Below, piece by piece: positions 1-8,515 of a stretch of 23,129 nt of DNA. The notes beneath the pieces are model-generated. The model was not told the origin of the DNA, searched no databases, and was given only the letters and a program-made list of their open reading frames with translations. The position numbers were made by a program, and so were the translations under genes. Numbering within the stretch: position 1 is the first letter of the stretch; each line of letters begins with the position of its first letter. This stretch comes from a virus. Location: positions 1-23,129 of the IMG/VR virus record IMGVR_UViG_3300044614_002074, one strand, 5' to 3'.

Positions 1-307
1 ATAGGCCCGAGCCCAGGCTCAGCCCGGAGAACACCCCGCCAGTGCCGGTGAACACCAGCCGGTTGGCGGGCAGGCCGCTGATCGTCAGCCCCGCGAAGGT
101 GGGCGAGCCATTCTCCGCCAGCTGATTCAGCCGCGCCTTATCCGTCGCCGACAACTTCCCCGCTGTGGTCGGTGTCGCATCCGGCAGGGTGGCCGCAATG
201 TCCGCCGTGGTCGCATCTACGGTTGTGCCGCCCTGATCCATCGGCACTCGTTCCGCTCCCGTCAATGCGGACGCATTGGGCAGCCCCGTGATGGTGATTT
301 CAGGCAT
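1..307 (-). CDS. Tail-fibre-like protein, N-terminal part (cut by window edge)
   Basis: This frame is open from an ATG at 307 to the left edge, giving 102 residues with no stop. The start follows the stop of the upstream gene by two bases (TGATCATG junction), which supports reinitiation. The sequence is rich in Thr, Ala, Gly and Leu. It contains AERVPMDQGG, a TPTTAGKLSATDKARL segment and a repetitive GLTISGLPANRLVFTGTGG stretch, the style of N-terminal regions of phage tail-fibre and receptor-binding proteins. No enzymatic motif is visible. Position after the FII-like head-tail joiner fits a tail or fibre gene. Family assignment rests on style rather than a diagnostic motif, and the rest of the gene lies outside the window. 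Confidence 0.6.
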   Translation of the reverse strand, partial: MPEITITGLPNASALTGAERVPMDQGGTTVDATTADIAATLPDATPTTAGKLSATDKARLNQLAENGSPTFAGLTISGLPANRLVFTGTGGVFSGLSLGSGL

Positions 308-309
308 GA

Positions 310-678
310 TCAGAGCGTAATGAGGTACCGGCCATCCTGTGTAACAAGGTGCAACCCTGAAAGCGTTGTGATTCGGTTAGAGTCAGTGGTGATCGGCCCG
401 GTCAGAAACACCTGATTCCACACCCCATCAAACAGGGGCCGGTTCTCACGCACACTGTACGAGCGGCCGTCAACCGTGATCGTGTCGCCGTACTGCAGGC
501 CCGCCACCAATGACATCAGGCACCGCACCGTCGGGTCGGTCAGCATCATCAGCCCATCAGCGCCCACGTACTGCCCAGGCGCGTCATAAATGCCAAGCCC
601 GCTGACGCCATTGGCGACAACGGGCACGCCAAAATCAGCCAGAAAAATTGACTGATCTTCAACGAACGGAATCGGCAT
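310..678 (-). CDS. Head-tail joining protein, lambda gpFII-like
   Basis: A 122-residue protein. The central and C-terminal part (GLGIYDAPGQYVG, then LQYGDTITVDGRSYSVRENRP) follows the pattern of lambda gpFII (a GVFDDP-type segment, then GDTLTIGEENFWV), a small beta-rich protein that sits at the head-tail interface and receives the tail. FII is about 117 residues, so the length fits. The start at 678 lies inside the end of the 62-residue gene (20-base overlap), and the stop is followed two bases later by the fibre-like gene. Its place after the capsid gene is also the lambda FII place. The match is by pattern, not alignment; a generic neck protein is the alternative. Confidence 0.65.
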   Translation of the reverse strand: MPIPFVEDQSIFLADFGVPVVANGVSGLGIYDAPGQYVGADGLMMLTDPTVRCLMSLVAGLQYGDTITVDGRSYSVRENRPLFDGVWNQVFLTGPITTDSNRITTLSGLHLVTQDGRYLITL

Positions 679-847
679 CAGCGGCCTTCGCCTTGCGGGT
701 CTCTGCAGCAGGTGGTGCCCCCTGCTCCAGCACGCCAGCCTGCACCAGGGCGGCGCCGACGGCCTCCAGCAAGGAGACCTCCTGCCCCACTTCGTAGCGC
801 TGCCCGTCGTGCTCGAGGGGGCTGATCACGGTGTAGTGAACTGCCAT
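659..847 (-). CDS. Small protein between capsid and FII-like genes
   Basis: A 62-residue protein beginning MAVHYTVISPLEHDGQRYEVG and ending in a charged, Ala/Lys-rich tail (ETRKAKAADADSVR). The N-terminal 40 residues look like a small beta domain (HDGQRYEVGQEVSL followed by a short helix EAVGAALVQAG), a form common in small proteins of phage head operons. Its start follows the capsid stop by two bases (TGATCATG at 845-852), and it overlaps the FII-like gene by 20 bases. It occupies the position of lambda FI but shows no clear resemblance to it. Function unknown; a head-completion or packaging accessory role is inferred from position only. Confidence 0.6.
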   Translation of the reverse strand: MAVHYTVISPLEHDGQRYEVGQEVSLLEAVGAALVQAGVLEQGAPPAAETRKAKAADADSVR

Positions 848-849
848 GA

Positions 850-1806
850 TCAGGCCACCGCGTTTTGGATCAGATAACCCGCCGCCTTGGAGGCGATCAC
901 CGGTGCTTCAGAGCTGGAGTATGGGAAGTACCAGGTTTTTTCATTGTTGCCGTAGTAGGCATCCTCAGCAGCCGGATAACCCTGCAAATTATAAGTGTAG
1001 CCAAAAGTGGGCTCACCACGGTTGGCCAGTGTGCCGGTCTTGGTGTAAGCCAGAATCGCGTGCTTGCCCCAGACATCGGACATCACGCCGGCATCGTTTG
1101 AGACGATGGCGTCACCCGACACCACAGATTCCAGCCCAAAGAACTGGGCCAGGTCCGCGTTGGTCGGAACATCACGGCCCGTCGGCACCATTCGATTGAT
1201 CACCGTTGGGTGATACTTCAAACTGGCCAGCACCGTGGCGCCAATAACCATCACGTTGGGACGCTTGCCCGTCTGAGTGCGAATCGCTTCCTTCGCGGTC
1301 TCGATCACCCTGAACGGGTTCGAGGTGCCGCTGTAGTCCGACCATTGGCTGGTGCCTGACAGCGTGGTCTTGTTGGTGGCGTCGTACTGGTTCGGGTCTT
1401 GAGCCAGCGTCGCCTGGGCGATCTCTAGGCGAAGGTCCAGAATGTCGTTGGCGGCCATCAGCGCCAGCTGAGCGCCATCGATCGTGAAGCCCTTGGCGGG
1501 GCTCATCTGCTCCTGACGGAGCTCGATCGGCAACGAACCCTCGATGCTGTAATCCACCAGGTTGAAGTCAGCACCGGAGTAGCCAACCTGCACCCGCTTG
1601 GTAGCCGAGCCAGGCGAACGCGCCAGGTCCGCATACTGCATGAAGTGCTCCTTATTGAAGGAGATCACTTTGCCAGCACGCTGCCCTACGTCGACGCGAG
1701 GGAACAAGGTGTAGCCAATCAGGTCATTCTGACGAATGCCCTGGGCAATGTTGGTCAGGACCGGATTGATGCCGGCCCGCGCTTGAGAAAGTGTCTGCTG
1801 CGGCAT
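850..1806 (-). CDS. Major capsid protein (lambda gpE position)
   Basis: A 318-residue protein that should form the icosahedral shell. Recognisable capsid-type segments are the N-terminal arm (NDLIGYTLFPRVDVGQRAGK), YADLARSPGSATKRVQVGY, and the helix and turn of the core (KRPNVMVIGATVLASLKYHPTVINRM), followed by SVVSGDAIVSNDAG and a C-terminal WYFPYSSSEAPVIASKAAGY. Length is typical for HK97-fold capsid proteins (about 300-350). A GAGG Shine-Dalgarno lies seven bases before the ATG at 1806. The decoration gene is upstream with a nine-base gap and the 62-residue gene is two bases downstream. Capsid identity is strong from sequence style and synteny; the exact capsid family was not resolved. Confidence 0.85.
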   Translation of the reverse strand: MPQQTLSQARAGINPVLTNIAQGIRQNDLIGYTLFPRVDVGQRAGKVISFNKEHFMQYADLARSPGSATKRVQVGYSGADFNLVDYSIEGSLPIELRQEQMSPAKGFTIDGAQLALMAANDILDLRLEIAQATLAQDPNQYDATNKTTLSGTSQWSDYSGTSNPFRVIETAKEAIRTQTGKRPNVMVIGATVLASLKYHPTVINRMVPTGRDVPTNADLAQFFGLESVVSGDAIVSNDAGVMSDVWGKHAILAYTKTGTLANRGEPTFGYTYNLQGYPAAEDAYYGNNEKTWYFPYSSSEAPVIASKAAGYLIQNAVA

Positions 1807-1815
1807 GGGTCGGCC

Positions 1816-2154
1816 TCAGTTCGGGATAATGGAAACTTCGATCTGATCACCAGCAGCGGCGGCAGTGCCGACGCTGCGAGCAACAACCGTGCCGGTGGTT
1901 GAGGTGATCAACCGGCCGGAAGCATCAAACGACAACGAAGTGCCGCGCGCAGGGATGGCAGCGCCGGCCTCGGCTACCGTGGTGCCCACCATGTTGACGG
2001 TCACCAGATCGCCGATAGCCCCGCCAGTCATGGCGATGTAACCGGGGCCATTCGCGGCGGGAACCGCGCCAGCCAGATTGATTCCGCGATTCTGTGTAAT
2101 CGCGGCAGTTGCCTTCACCGCAATGGCGAAGATGGTGGTAGCAGCTGCTGCCAT
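1816..2154 (-). CDS. Capsid decoration protein (DUF2190/gpD-like)
   Basis: A 112-residue Ala/Gly/Thr-rich protein. The pattern GAIGDLVTVNMVGTTVAEAGAAIPARGTSL, then FDASGRLITSTTGTVVARSVGTAAAAGDQIEVSIIP, is that of DUF2190-type capsid cement proteins: repeated beta strands ending in a GDxxEVxI segment. These proteins sit on the outside of the expanded head and stabilise it, as lambda gpD does. It lies between the capsid protease and the major capsid protein, exactly as in lambda C-D-E. Its ATG follows the protease stop by two bases (TGATCATG at 2152-2159), so translation is probably coupled. The fold class is fairly certain; the specific family is a pattern-based call. Confidence 0.7.
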   Translation of the reverse strand: MAAAATTIFAIAVKATAAITQNRGINLAGAVPAANGPGYIAMTGGAIGDLVTVNMVGTTVAEAGAAIPARGTSLSFDASGRLITSTTGTVVARSVGTAAAAGDQIEVSIIPN

Positions 2155-2156
2155 GA

Positions 2157-3512
2157 TCAGGCCCCCCCGGAAATGGCTTTGATTGCGTCAACATAGCTGA
2201 CGCCAGGATGCTCGGCCTGATATGCACGGGCCGCGGCATCCACCGCAGCAGCGTCCATCGCGCCATTGAACACGCCATCAAAAGCCGGGCCCCCGGCCGT
2301 CGGCGCCTCGGCACCAGTCGGTGCAGGCGCGAACGTCACTGGCTCCAGTGCATCGCCCATGCGCTGGCTCTTGGAGGCAGCGATCCGCTGCCGCTCGGCG
2401 GCATTCACCAGCATCGCGGCTTTGGAGCCGGTGGTACGGCCATCGGTGGCCAGCTGCTCGATCAGCGCTTCATGGCCTGGTAACGCCATCGAGCGAACGG
2501 CGGCGACCCGCTCGCATTCAGCAGCGGCGCCCTCGGCTCGCAGGATCGCGGCAGCCTCAGGATGATCAGCGGCCCAGGCAGCCGCCTCCGCAGTGGGAGT
2601 CATGGGAATCATGGCAGGGGAGGGGGGAGAGTCCATGGATGCGACGGCCGGGACAGTGATCACCGCACGGCTGGAAGCCGCGCGATCGTTGAGCATAGAG
2701 ATGGTCTCCTCGAGTGTAGCAATGCCGTCCACTAGCCCAGCATCTACCGCCTGTTGGCCAATGAACATCCGCCCATCCGCCATGTTCGCCAGCACCTGCT
2801 CAACACTCACGCCACGCTGAGCCGCCACATCACCCACAAACAGCCCATACAGATAGTCCACCTCCTGCTGAAGCACCTGGCGCCCCAGCTCCGTCAGCGG
2901 CCCGTACTGGCTGGCCGCTCGCTTGTAGGTGCCCGCCACGATCTCCGTTGTCTTCCGCCCCATCGCCTCCTCCGCCTTGCTCACATCGAGATGGGTCGCC
3001 ACCACCCCCACCGAGCCCACCTGGCTGGTGGGAGATTCCAGCATCACGAAATCCGCCGCAGTCCCGACCCACACCCCCGCGCTCGCCATCAGGCCCTCGA
3101 CGTAGGTTGCGATCGGCTTGACGCCACGGGCTCCCATCACCGCCGCCGCCGCCCGCTGCGTGCCGGCCACCGCGCCGCCTGGCGTGTCGGCCATGATCAC
3201 AAGGGACCTCACCGATGAATCCTCCAGTGCCGCCCGCACATCCCTGGCAAACAGCTCGGTGCTGGTGCCGCCGCTGATCTCGGTCATCATGTTCATTCGC
3301 GGCGCCATCACGCCCCGCAGCGGGATCAGCGCCGCTCCATCCTGCACCGTGTAACCCTGCGGGTCATTCACCAGCGGCCGGCCGATCCTCGCCTCCACCG
3401 CCGCCACATCCACCGACTCGCCACGGGACCACCCCTCGTAGATCCCGTGGATCTGCTCCAGGCGGTGGGGGACAATCGCCCATGGGGCGTTGAGAATGTC
3501 GAGAACAGTCAT
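2157..3512 (-). CDS. Capsid maturation protease, S49 family (gpC-like) with scaffold-like tail
   Basis: A 451-residue protein with two parts. Residues about 55-270 are an S49 (SppA/gpC) ClpP-fold serine protease: the strand with PGG at 111-113, the nucleophile Ser144 in GLMASAGVW, the SQVGSVGV segment near 163-170 and the general base Lys197 in AGTYKRAA. The Ser-Lys dyad is intact. Residues about 295-451 are Ala/Glu-rich with predicted helices (AAAWAADHPEAAAILRAEG), resembling the scaffold part of lambda gpC, from which Nu3 is made. No internal scaffold start was established. The gene overlaps the portal stop by four bases (ATGA). It should process prohead proteins during maturation. Confidence 0.88.
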   Translation of the reverse strand: MTVLDILNAPWAIVPHRLEQIHGIYEGWSRGESVDVAAVEARIGRPLVNDPQGYTVQDGAALIPLRGVMAPRMNMMTEISGGTSTELFARDVRAALEDSSVRSLVIMADTPGGAVAGTQRAAAAVMGARGVKPIATYVEGLMASAGVWVGTAADFVMLESPTSQVGSVGVVATHLDVSKAEEAMGRKTTEIVAGTYKRAASQYGPLTELGRQVLQQEVDYLYGLFVGDVAAQRGVSVEQVLANMADGRMFIGQQAVDAGLVDGIATLEETISMLNDRAASSRAVITVPAVASMDSPPSPAMIPMTPTAEAAAWAADHPEAAAILRAEGAAAECERVAAVRSMALPGHEALIEQLATDGRTTGSKAAMLVNAAERQRIAASKSQRMGDALEPVTFAPAPTGAEAPTAGGPAFDGVFNGAMDAAAVDAAARAYQAEHPGVSYVDAIKAISGGA

Positions 3513-5140
3513 GGCGTTAGGGTAGCCGTCAGGTCGTCTTCTTCATCGCCCTCGTCCGGATCATCCTCCGGGTCGTCCTGCTCAGGCCTCCCCTGCGATG
3601 CCGGCGCGTCCGAGATCTCGCCAGTTGGTGCCGCGCCGCCGCCCGCCGGCGCCTCCATCTCCAAGCCCGCCGCGCGCCGCGCCGCCGCCTCCCTGGCCCG
3701 CTGCGCGGTCTTCTCCTCCCAGTCGCCCCCGTCGTAGGCCACCGTTTCCTCGGCCAGCGTCGTGATGCCGGTCTCGATCCGCAGCTTCGCCGCCTGCCCC
3801 TCGTGCAGTGGGTTCAGGGCGCCGGGCCCATCGCCGCACCAGTTCGAGCCGCACCACGCCTCCCGCACGAACGGGTCCGAGAAAAACCCCGGCGCATCGA
3901 TGATGCCCAGCGCAATTGAATCCGCCAGCCACTCCTCATAGACCGGCTGGCTCCAGTTCGAGGTAAACCATTCCCTTTCATTCTTCCACGTATGCCAAGC
4001 GTCAAGCAGCGCCGCACGGCTTGCCGAATAGCTAGCATTAAATGCTTTGCTGAGCACCTCCTTCGGCAGGTTGAGGCCCATGCTCACAAGGTTAAGCATC
4101 GCCCCAAAGAAGCCCTCAAACTGCGGATTGGGGCGCCCCGGCGTCGGCGCCGTGATGCTCTCGCCAGGCAGCAGCCGCACCGTTTTGCCGCTGTTCAATC
4201 CGCCGTCGTACTCAGCCGCTGCATTGATATACGATTGCTTCGCTTCGTCGTTGTAAACCAAATCGAAAGCGGCGCCATCCATCATGGCGAACAGCGCCAG
4301 TGCGGCACTGTTCACCGCAGCATCCACCTCTGCATCTGAGTAGCGGGTGAGTTGCTTCACCGTCGCGATGATCGGCGCCAGGCAGGGCCGGCCCCGCGTC
4401 TGCCCCGGCCGCCGCATCTTCATCAAATGCAGCACATTCCTTCGGCCCGATGGCGCATAAAATGAAATTTGCTTCCACTCATTCGCCACACTTCGCTTTA
4501 GATTCCCTGGGTGGTACTTCGCTAGGTGAATTGCCAGCGGCTCGCCATCCGCCGCCATGTCCACGCCCGAAACCAGCGTTGCAGTATCCATCTGCCCATT
4601 CGGGTTGCACACCCGGTCGGCCTCCACCACCTGCACCGCCAGCCGAAACGGCCACCCCTGCCGCGGCTTGTTCACCAACAACGAAAACACGTCTCCGCTT
4701 TCGTCATGAGATCGCAGTAGCAGATCCTGCATCTGATAAAAATTCTGCTTTCGCGTTACATCCGCAAGTGTCGAGCGGGCCCACATGTGGAACCTTTTCT
4801 CGGTTTTTGATTGCCACGCTGACGCCTCGTCTTCACTCAACCCCAACTCTTCCGCGTTGATCCGGCTCTGCAACGTCAGGCCGGTGCCGATGATCTTACT
4901 GGCCCGGGTCTGAATCGCCCCCGTCGCAACCGGCGCCGTTCGCACCAGGTCGCGCGAAAATGTCCGCTCATCCTCCAGCTCGTAGGCCGCGGCAGTGTCG
5001 GCATCAAACGAGCTCGGCCGCCACGAGCTGAACCGCAGCTGCTGCGCCATCTGGCTGGTGCCAGTGAGCGCGCTGGTCCGGCTGGCCTCAGCCGCCAGTG
5101 CCAGCGCCTTCTCCCTCAGCCGCCGCTTCGACTTCCCCAT
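3509..5140 (-). CDS. Portal protein, lambda gpB family
   Basis: A 543-residue portal protein that forms the DNA entry ring at one capsid vertex. Diagnostic segments are AAAYELEDERTFSRDLVRTAPVATGAI near the N-terminus, HDESGDVFSLLV, GRNVLHL-type RRNVLHLMKM followed by RPGQTRGRPCLAPII, and FNASYSASRAALLDAW, all typical of the lambda-type portal family. The C-terminus is highly acidic (EQDDPEDDPDEGDEEDD). The frame is open much further upstream (to 5521), but that extension reads as Arg/Gly-rich shadow of the previous gene. The ATG at 5140 overlaps the preceding stop by one base (TGATG) and gives the expected N-terminus, so it was chosen. Length agrees with lambda gpB (533). Confidence 0.9.
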   Translation of the reverse strand: MGKSKRRLREKALALAAEASRTSALTGTSQMAQQLRFSSWRPSSFDADTAAAYELEDERTFSRDLVRTAPVATGAIQTRASKIIGTGLTLQSRINAEELGLSEDEASAWQSKTEKRFHMWARSTLADVTRKQNFYQMQDLLLRSHDESGDVFSLLVNKPRQGWPFRLAVQVVEADRVCNPNGQMDTATLVSGVDMAADGEPLAIHLAKYHPGNLKRSVANEWKQISFYAPSGRRNVLHLMKMRRPGQTRGRPCLAPIIATVKQLTRYSDAEVDAAVNSAALALFAMMDGAAFDLVYNDEAKQSYINAAAEYDGGLNSGKTVRLLPGESITAPTPGRPNPQFEGFFGAMLNLVSMGLNLPKEVLSKAFNASYSASRAALLDAWHTWKNEREWFTSNWSQPVYEEWLADSIALGIIDAPGFFSDPFVREAWCGSNWCGDGPGALNPLHEGQAAKLRIETGITTLAEETVAYDGGDWEEKTAQRAREAAARRAAGLEMEAPAGGGAAPTGEISDAPASQGRPEQDDPEDDPDEGDEEDDLTATLTP

Positions 5141-5376
5141 CACCACAACGGCCGGGGAACAATCGATCGGCGCCCCCCAGCGCCGCCCACGCCAGCTGCA
5201 GCGCCCAGATCGCCTACCTTCGCGGCCCAGTACTCGATCCCCTTTCGGATTTCCCCCAAGTCCGCCCGCTTCAGCGATCGATCCGAAATCCGATACTCCT
5301 GCCCGCTCAGCACCGCCGCCTCCGCGTCGAGGTACTGGGTGAGGCGCTGTTGCGCGATCTGCAGGGTGATACTCAT
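5140..5376 (-). CDS. gpW-position head-tail joining protein (DUF6148-like)
   Basis: A 78-residue protein. Residues 1-55 (ITLQIAQQRLTQYLDAE, then SGQEYRISDRSLKRADLGEIRKGIEYW) have the helix-beta-beta-helix pattern with the conserved GQxYxIxxRSLxRADLxxIRxxIxYW segment seen in short phage proteins coded between large terminase and portal (gpW or DUF6148 type). Lambda gpW (68 residues) enters the portal after packaging and prepares it for the tail. The Gly/Ala-rich C-terminal 20 residues look like a nonconserved tail. It starts ten bases after the terminase stop and overlaps the portal start by one base, so all three are co-translated. Function is inferred from pattern and position. Confidence 0.78.
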   Translation of the reverse strand: MSITLQIAQQRLTQYLDAEAAVLSGQEYRISDRSLKRADLGEIRKGIEYWAAKVGDLGAAAGVGGAGGRRSIVPRPLW

Positions 5377-5385
5377 GCCGCCACC

Positions 5386-7362
5386 TTAGCGGGTGAAGTG
5401 TGAGAGGCCAGAAAACAACCCGCCGCTGGCCCGGCTGCCGGAGCCGCCACCGGCACTGGCGAGGGGCAGCGCCGCCTCCGCCTGCGTGCCGCCCCCCAGG
5501 GATCGCTCCAGCTGATCCCACATCGTGCCGCGCGTGTAACGCCTCGCCATCACCTGCAGCGCGGCATAGGCCATCCGCGTGCAGTCGCCGCCCTCGTCGT
5601 GCTCACCCCGCGGCAGGGTCCATCGGTAGGTGGTCTGACCCCTGCTATCGCGCTGCGGCCGGCGCTTCCATGGGAACAGCTCCGCCAAAAACTGATCACT
5701 TGCCGCCTCGCCAAAGTGCAGGTACCTGGGGCCGGGCTGCTCCACCCGCAGGCGGTTCCTCAGCAGCGTCACACTCTCGTCATAATCCACAATGTAAATC
5801 TTTACCCCGCGCTTTATGAGCTGCCCCCGCCAATTGATGTCAACCATCGTGCCACGACTTACCAGCTCCTTCGCCTTGCTCCGGCCGTTGCCTTTCATCG
5901 GCGCCCACGTTGACGCCCTCGTGCGGCACCAGTTCCTCACCTCATGCGTCGACAGGCCGCCGTCGTCGATGCCGCCCAGCGCCATCCGCAGCACCCTCCC
6001 ATCCTCCCTCACCCATTGATGCGCCGCCAGCTCATCTAACTGATCCAGCGTTGCCGCTTGCTGCGGGTCGCCGTCAATCTCGAAATGGCCCAGATGCCAG
6101 GCTTCCTCACCATGGCCCCAGCCCCAGAAACTGACGACAAGTCGTTGATCCTCTGTCTCCCCGCCGCCCTGCACGTCCGCGCCAGCAGTCACCATCAACA
6201 CCCCATTCGGCACCGTGCCAGCCAGGTACCCATTGCCTGCTCCCGTGTCCTGACGACGCAACGAGAGGCCTTCTGCCGTCAGTTTTGATGTAATGCTGTC
6301 CTCCCACGGCACACCAAGATCTGTGTTGTGGAACGTCTGCATAGGGTCTGGGTTGCCCATCTTCAGTTGAGCCAGCGCGTTTGCATAGCGCTGCACAATC
6401 TCAGTCCATGCCGCATCACGGTGGTACGACGCCCCCACTCCTACCTGCTGCGAGCGCCACACCGGCATCCCATCGCGCAGAATCTGTCGACTGCGGTCCA
6501 GGCCCAGCGGACACGCCCAGCCCGCTTCATCATCCATCCGCCTTAGGTGGCGGTACTCAATCAGCTGGTCGCAGCCGATGCACTCGACCTTCCCCGCGTC
6601 AGGACCTTCCTTGATGAACCGATCCCACGCCAGCTGCTGATACGTCCTGCAATGCGGGCACGGATAATACCTGTACTGCTGATCTCCTTTCTTAAAGGAT
6701 TGATCCATGTAATCATTTGGCTCTACCGGTGTTCCGCCAATCGTGAAAAACGGATTATTGATAGTTCCCGCGCGCTTTAGAATGAGATCGATTGCGTCTC
6801 CTTCCTTGATTTTATCGAAAGCTGCTGGCTCCTCAATGCCGATCACGCCGCGCTCTACTCGCCGCATGCTTTTGGGAGTCGCTGCGTTTCTGATGTCAAT
6901 TAGTGCGCCGTTAGAAAGCTGCTTAAAATTATAGGTGTTTGCATGAGTCGTCTTTGACTTTCTGTTGCTAAGCAATCCACGCAAGCATGGCGCACCGTCG
7001 ACAGGATCAAAAAGAGGATCTATGTCTTCCCTGCTGTATTTCTTTACTTCATCATCCGTCGGCTGGACAAGCATTATTTTTGACGGCCGCCAGTGGCAGA
7101 AGAATTGAACGAATCCAATCTTTACAAATTCAGACCACCCCACACGAGCCGGCTTCTGGCACACCAAGCATTCAACCATCGGGTCTGTTACAGCCAAAAA
7201 CCAGTCACGTTGATACGGCCTTGTATGCCACTTGCCCCGGCTTTCAGCTCCGCCCGTCACGTATCCGTATTGCTCTGCATACTCAAGCCCTGTAATTCGC
7301 GGGCGAGGTTTTAGCTTTTCAGCTAAGCGGCGTGCAATCGCCCGGCGGCTCCGCTCAATCAT
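5386..7362 (-). CDS. Terminase large subunit, lambda gpA family
   Basis: A 658-residue packaging motor and cos-cleaving nuclease. The ATPase is N-terminal, with a gpA-type P-loop at 70-77 (KPARVGWS, like KSARVGYS in lambda) and an acidic Walker B at 173-178 (IGIEE). A zinc-ribbon-like pair, CPHC at 235-238 and CIGC at 261-264, follows. The nuclease begins near GADVQGG (Asp396). Length matches gpA (641). The frame is open to 7401, but an ATG at 7362 has GAGGAG seven bases upstream and gives an MIERSRRAIARRLAEKLKPR N-terminus, so it was chosen. It overlaps the small terminase end by eight bases. The GpA family implies cos packaging rather than headful packaging. Confidence 0.93.
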   Translation of the reverse strand: MIERSRRAIARRLAEKLKPRPRITGLEYAEQYGYVTGGAESRGKWHTRPYQRDWFLAVTDPMVECLVCQKPARVGWSEFVKIGFVQFFCHWRPSKIMLVQPTDDEVKKYSREDIDPLFDPVDGAPCLRGLLSNRKSKTTHANTYNFKQLSNGALIDIRNAATPKSMRRVERGVIGIEEPAAFDKIKEGDAIDLILKRAGTINNPFFTIGGTPVEPNDYMDQSFKKGDQQYRYYPCPHCRTYQQLAWDRFIKEGPDAGKVECIGCDQLIEYRHLRRMDDEAGWACPLGLDRSRQILRDGMPVWRSQQVGVGASYHRDAAWTEIVQRYANALAQLKMGNPDPMQTFHNTDLGVPWEDSITSKLTAEGLSLRRQDTGAGNGYLAGTVPNGVLMVTAGADVQGGGETEDQRLVVSFWGWGHGEEAWHLGHFEIDGDPQQAATLDQLDELAAHQWVREDGRVLRMALGGIDDGGLSTHEVRNWCRTRASTWAPMKGNGRSKAKELVSRGTMVDINWRGQLIKRGVKIYIVDYDESVTLLRNRLRVEQPGPRYLHFGEAASDQFLAELFPWKRRPQRDSRGQTTYRWTLPRGEHDEGGDCTRMAYAALQVMARRYTRGTMWDQLERSLGGGTQAEAALPLASAGGGSGSRASGGLFSGLSHFTR

Positions 7363-8335
7363 CCGGCAACTCCTCGAAGTCGTGATCGGCCACGGCCTCA
7401 AATATGTCCATCACTCGCTTCTCTATCGCTTCCATTTCTTTTAGCGTGAGGTGCGGAATGTCTAGCTTTATCTGTTTCGGCAGCGCTTCTGCTCTGCTCA
7501 TAATCTGCATGTTAACTGCATTCTGCGCAGCTTCTACATCTTCTCTGTAAACCAGCAACCCTTCTTCTCTCATCCTCGCCAGCGCCGTCAGTTTCCGTTT
7601 CTCGTGCTCGTGCTCACGCTTCTCATACTCCGCCCACGCACGCTCTTCCCCGATGTCCGGCGCCTCGTCGATCCCATACCGGAGCTCAGGCGGCCGAGCG
7701 GCGCCAGGCCCCGCCGGTGGGCGCCGCCGTTGCTTGGGTGGTGGAGCGGGAGATGGTGTGGGAGTAGGGGCGGCAGCAGGAGGCGGGGGAGCTGGAGCAG
7801 ATGGAGCAGCCGCGGCCGGCGGGGGGGGCGAGGGGAGGGCGGCGCCGGCATCAGGCGCCGGCTGGCCATGGGCCACAAGCACCTGGGGCGCCGGAGGCGC
7901 CGGGGGCGCAGCCTTCCGCCGAGCAGCGCGCGCTCCCCGGGTCGCTTGTTGAGAACGCTTCTCATTCTCAACAGCGGCAAGGGGGGCGGCGGGAGGGGCA
8001 AGGGGAGCAGGGGCCGGCGCGGCCGCAACCGCAGGCGCTGGCTCAGCCGGTGGCAGAGGCGGATCGGCGGGCGGATCGGCAGGGGCGGCCACCGGCACAG
8101 GCGGGGGCGCGGGCGGAGCTGGCGCCGCAGGAGGGGCAGGGGGCGCCTTCGGCACCTTCGCCTGAACCGTGACGATCGCCCGCCACACATTCTCGAGCCC
8201 ATCGCTCTCTACCAGGATCTGCCCGCGGTCGCCCGCCCAGCTGCGCAGCTCCCCGCTTCGCACTTTCCGGTGCAGCGTCGCGCGCGTTGACAGGCCCAGC
8301 TGTCGCTGTGCCTCCGTCAACGTGATTCGAGCCAT
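7355..8335 (-). CDS. Terminase small subunit, Nu1-like, with long Ala/Pro linker
   Basis: A 326-residue protein in three parts. Residues 1-55 form a winged-helix-like DNA-binding domain (MARITLTEAQRQLGLSTRA, RKVRSGELRSW), the part that binds cosB in lambda Nu1. Residues about 60-235 are almost entirely Ala and Pro. Residues about 236-326 are charged and helical (EERAWAEYEKREHEHEKRKL, MREEGLLVYREDVEAAQN) and match the C-terminal part of Nu1-type subunits, which contacts gpA. Lambda Nu1 is 181 residues, so the linker explains the excess. The start at 8335 gives the HTH N-terminus. An upstream ATG at 8395 would place the GTGAGACA repeats inside the gene and was not chosen. No clear Shine-Dalgarno is seen. 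Confidence 0.82.
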   Translation of the reverse strand: MARITLTEAQRQLGLSTRATLHRKVRSGELRSWAGDRGQILVESDGLENVWRAIVTVQAKVPKAPPAPPAAPAPPAPPPVPVAAPADPPADPPLPPAEPAPAVAAAPAPAPLAPPAAPLAAVENEKRSQQATRGARAARRKAAPPAPPAPQVLVAHGQPAPDAGAALPSPPPPAAAAPSAPAPPPPAAAPTPTPSPAPPPKQRRRPPAGPGAARPPELRYGIDEAPDIGEERAWAEYEKREHEHEKRKLTALARMREEGLLVYREDVEAAQNAVNMQIMSRAEALPKQIKLDIPHLTLKEMEAIEKRVMDIFEAVADHDFEELPDD

Positions 8336-8347
8336 GCAGGGCCAGAC

Positions 8348-8394
8348 TGTCTCACCGGAAAGCATCCTAGGCCGTGAGACAGCCCCGTGAGACA
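8348..8394. repeat. Three GTGAGACA octamers (candidate small-terminase binding sites)
   Basis: TGTCTCAC at 8348-8355 and GTGAGACA at 8374-8381 are perfect inverted copies 18 bases apart. A third copy, in direct orientation, begins 13 bases after the second (8387-8394). All three are flanked by a C or G on the CGGTGAGACAG pattern. The cluster starts 13 bases before the small terminase start codon. Confidence 0.6.
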
Positions 8395-8515
8395 CGGCCG
8401 AAACCCGCTGCTACGACTGGGCCGGGCCGCCCCTGCTGGTGAAACTTAAAGGCTGGTGAGGGGGCAGAGCGAGGGGGCGGCCGGCCGATGCCCCAGGCAA
8501 AGCCGTCTCACCTTA

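Noticed and set aside
5141-5521. N-terminal extension of the portal gene
   Set aside because: Arg/Gly/Pro-rich, overlaps the gpW-position gene and the terminase end; the ATG at 5140 has a coupled TGATG junction and a normal portal N-terminus.
7604-8290. Plus-strand frames opposite the small terminase linker
   Set aside because: Arg/Gly-rich shadow of an Ala/Pro-coding stretch.
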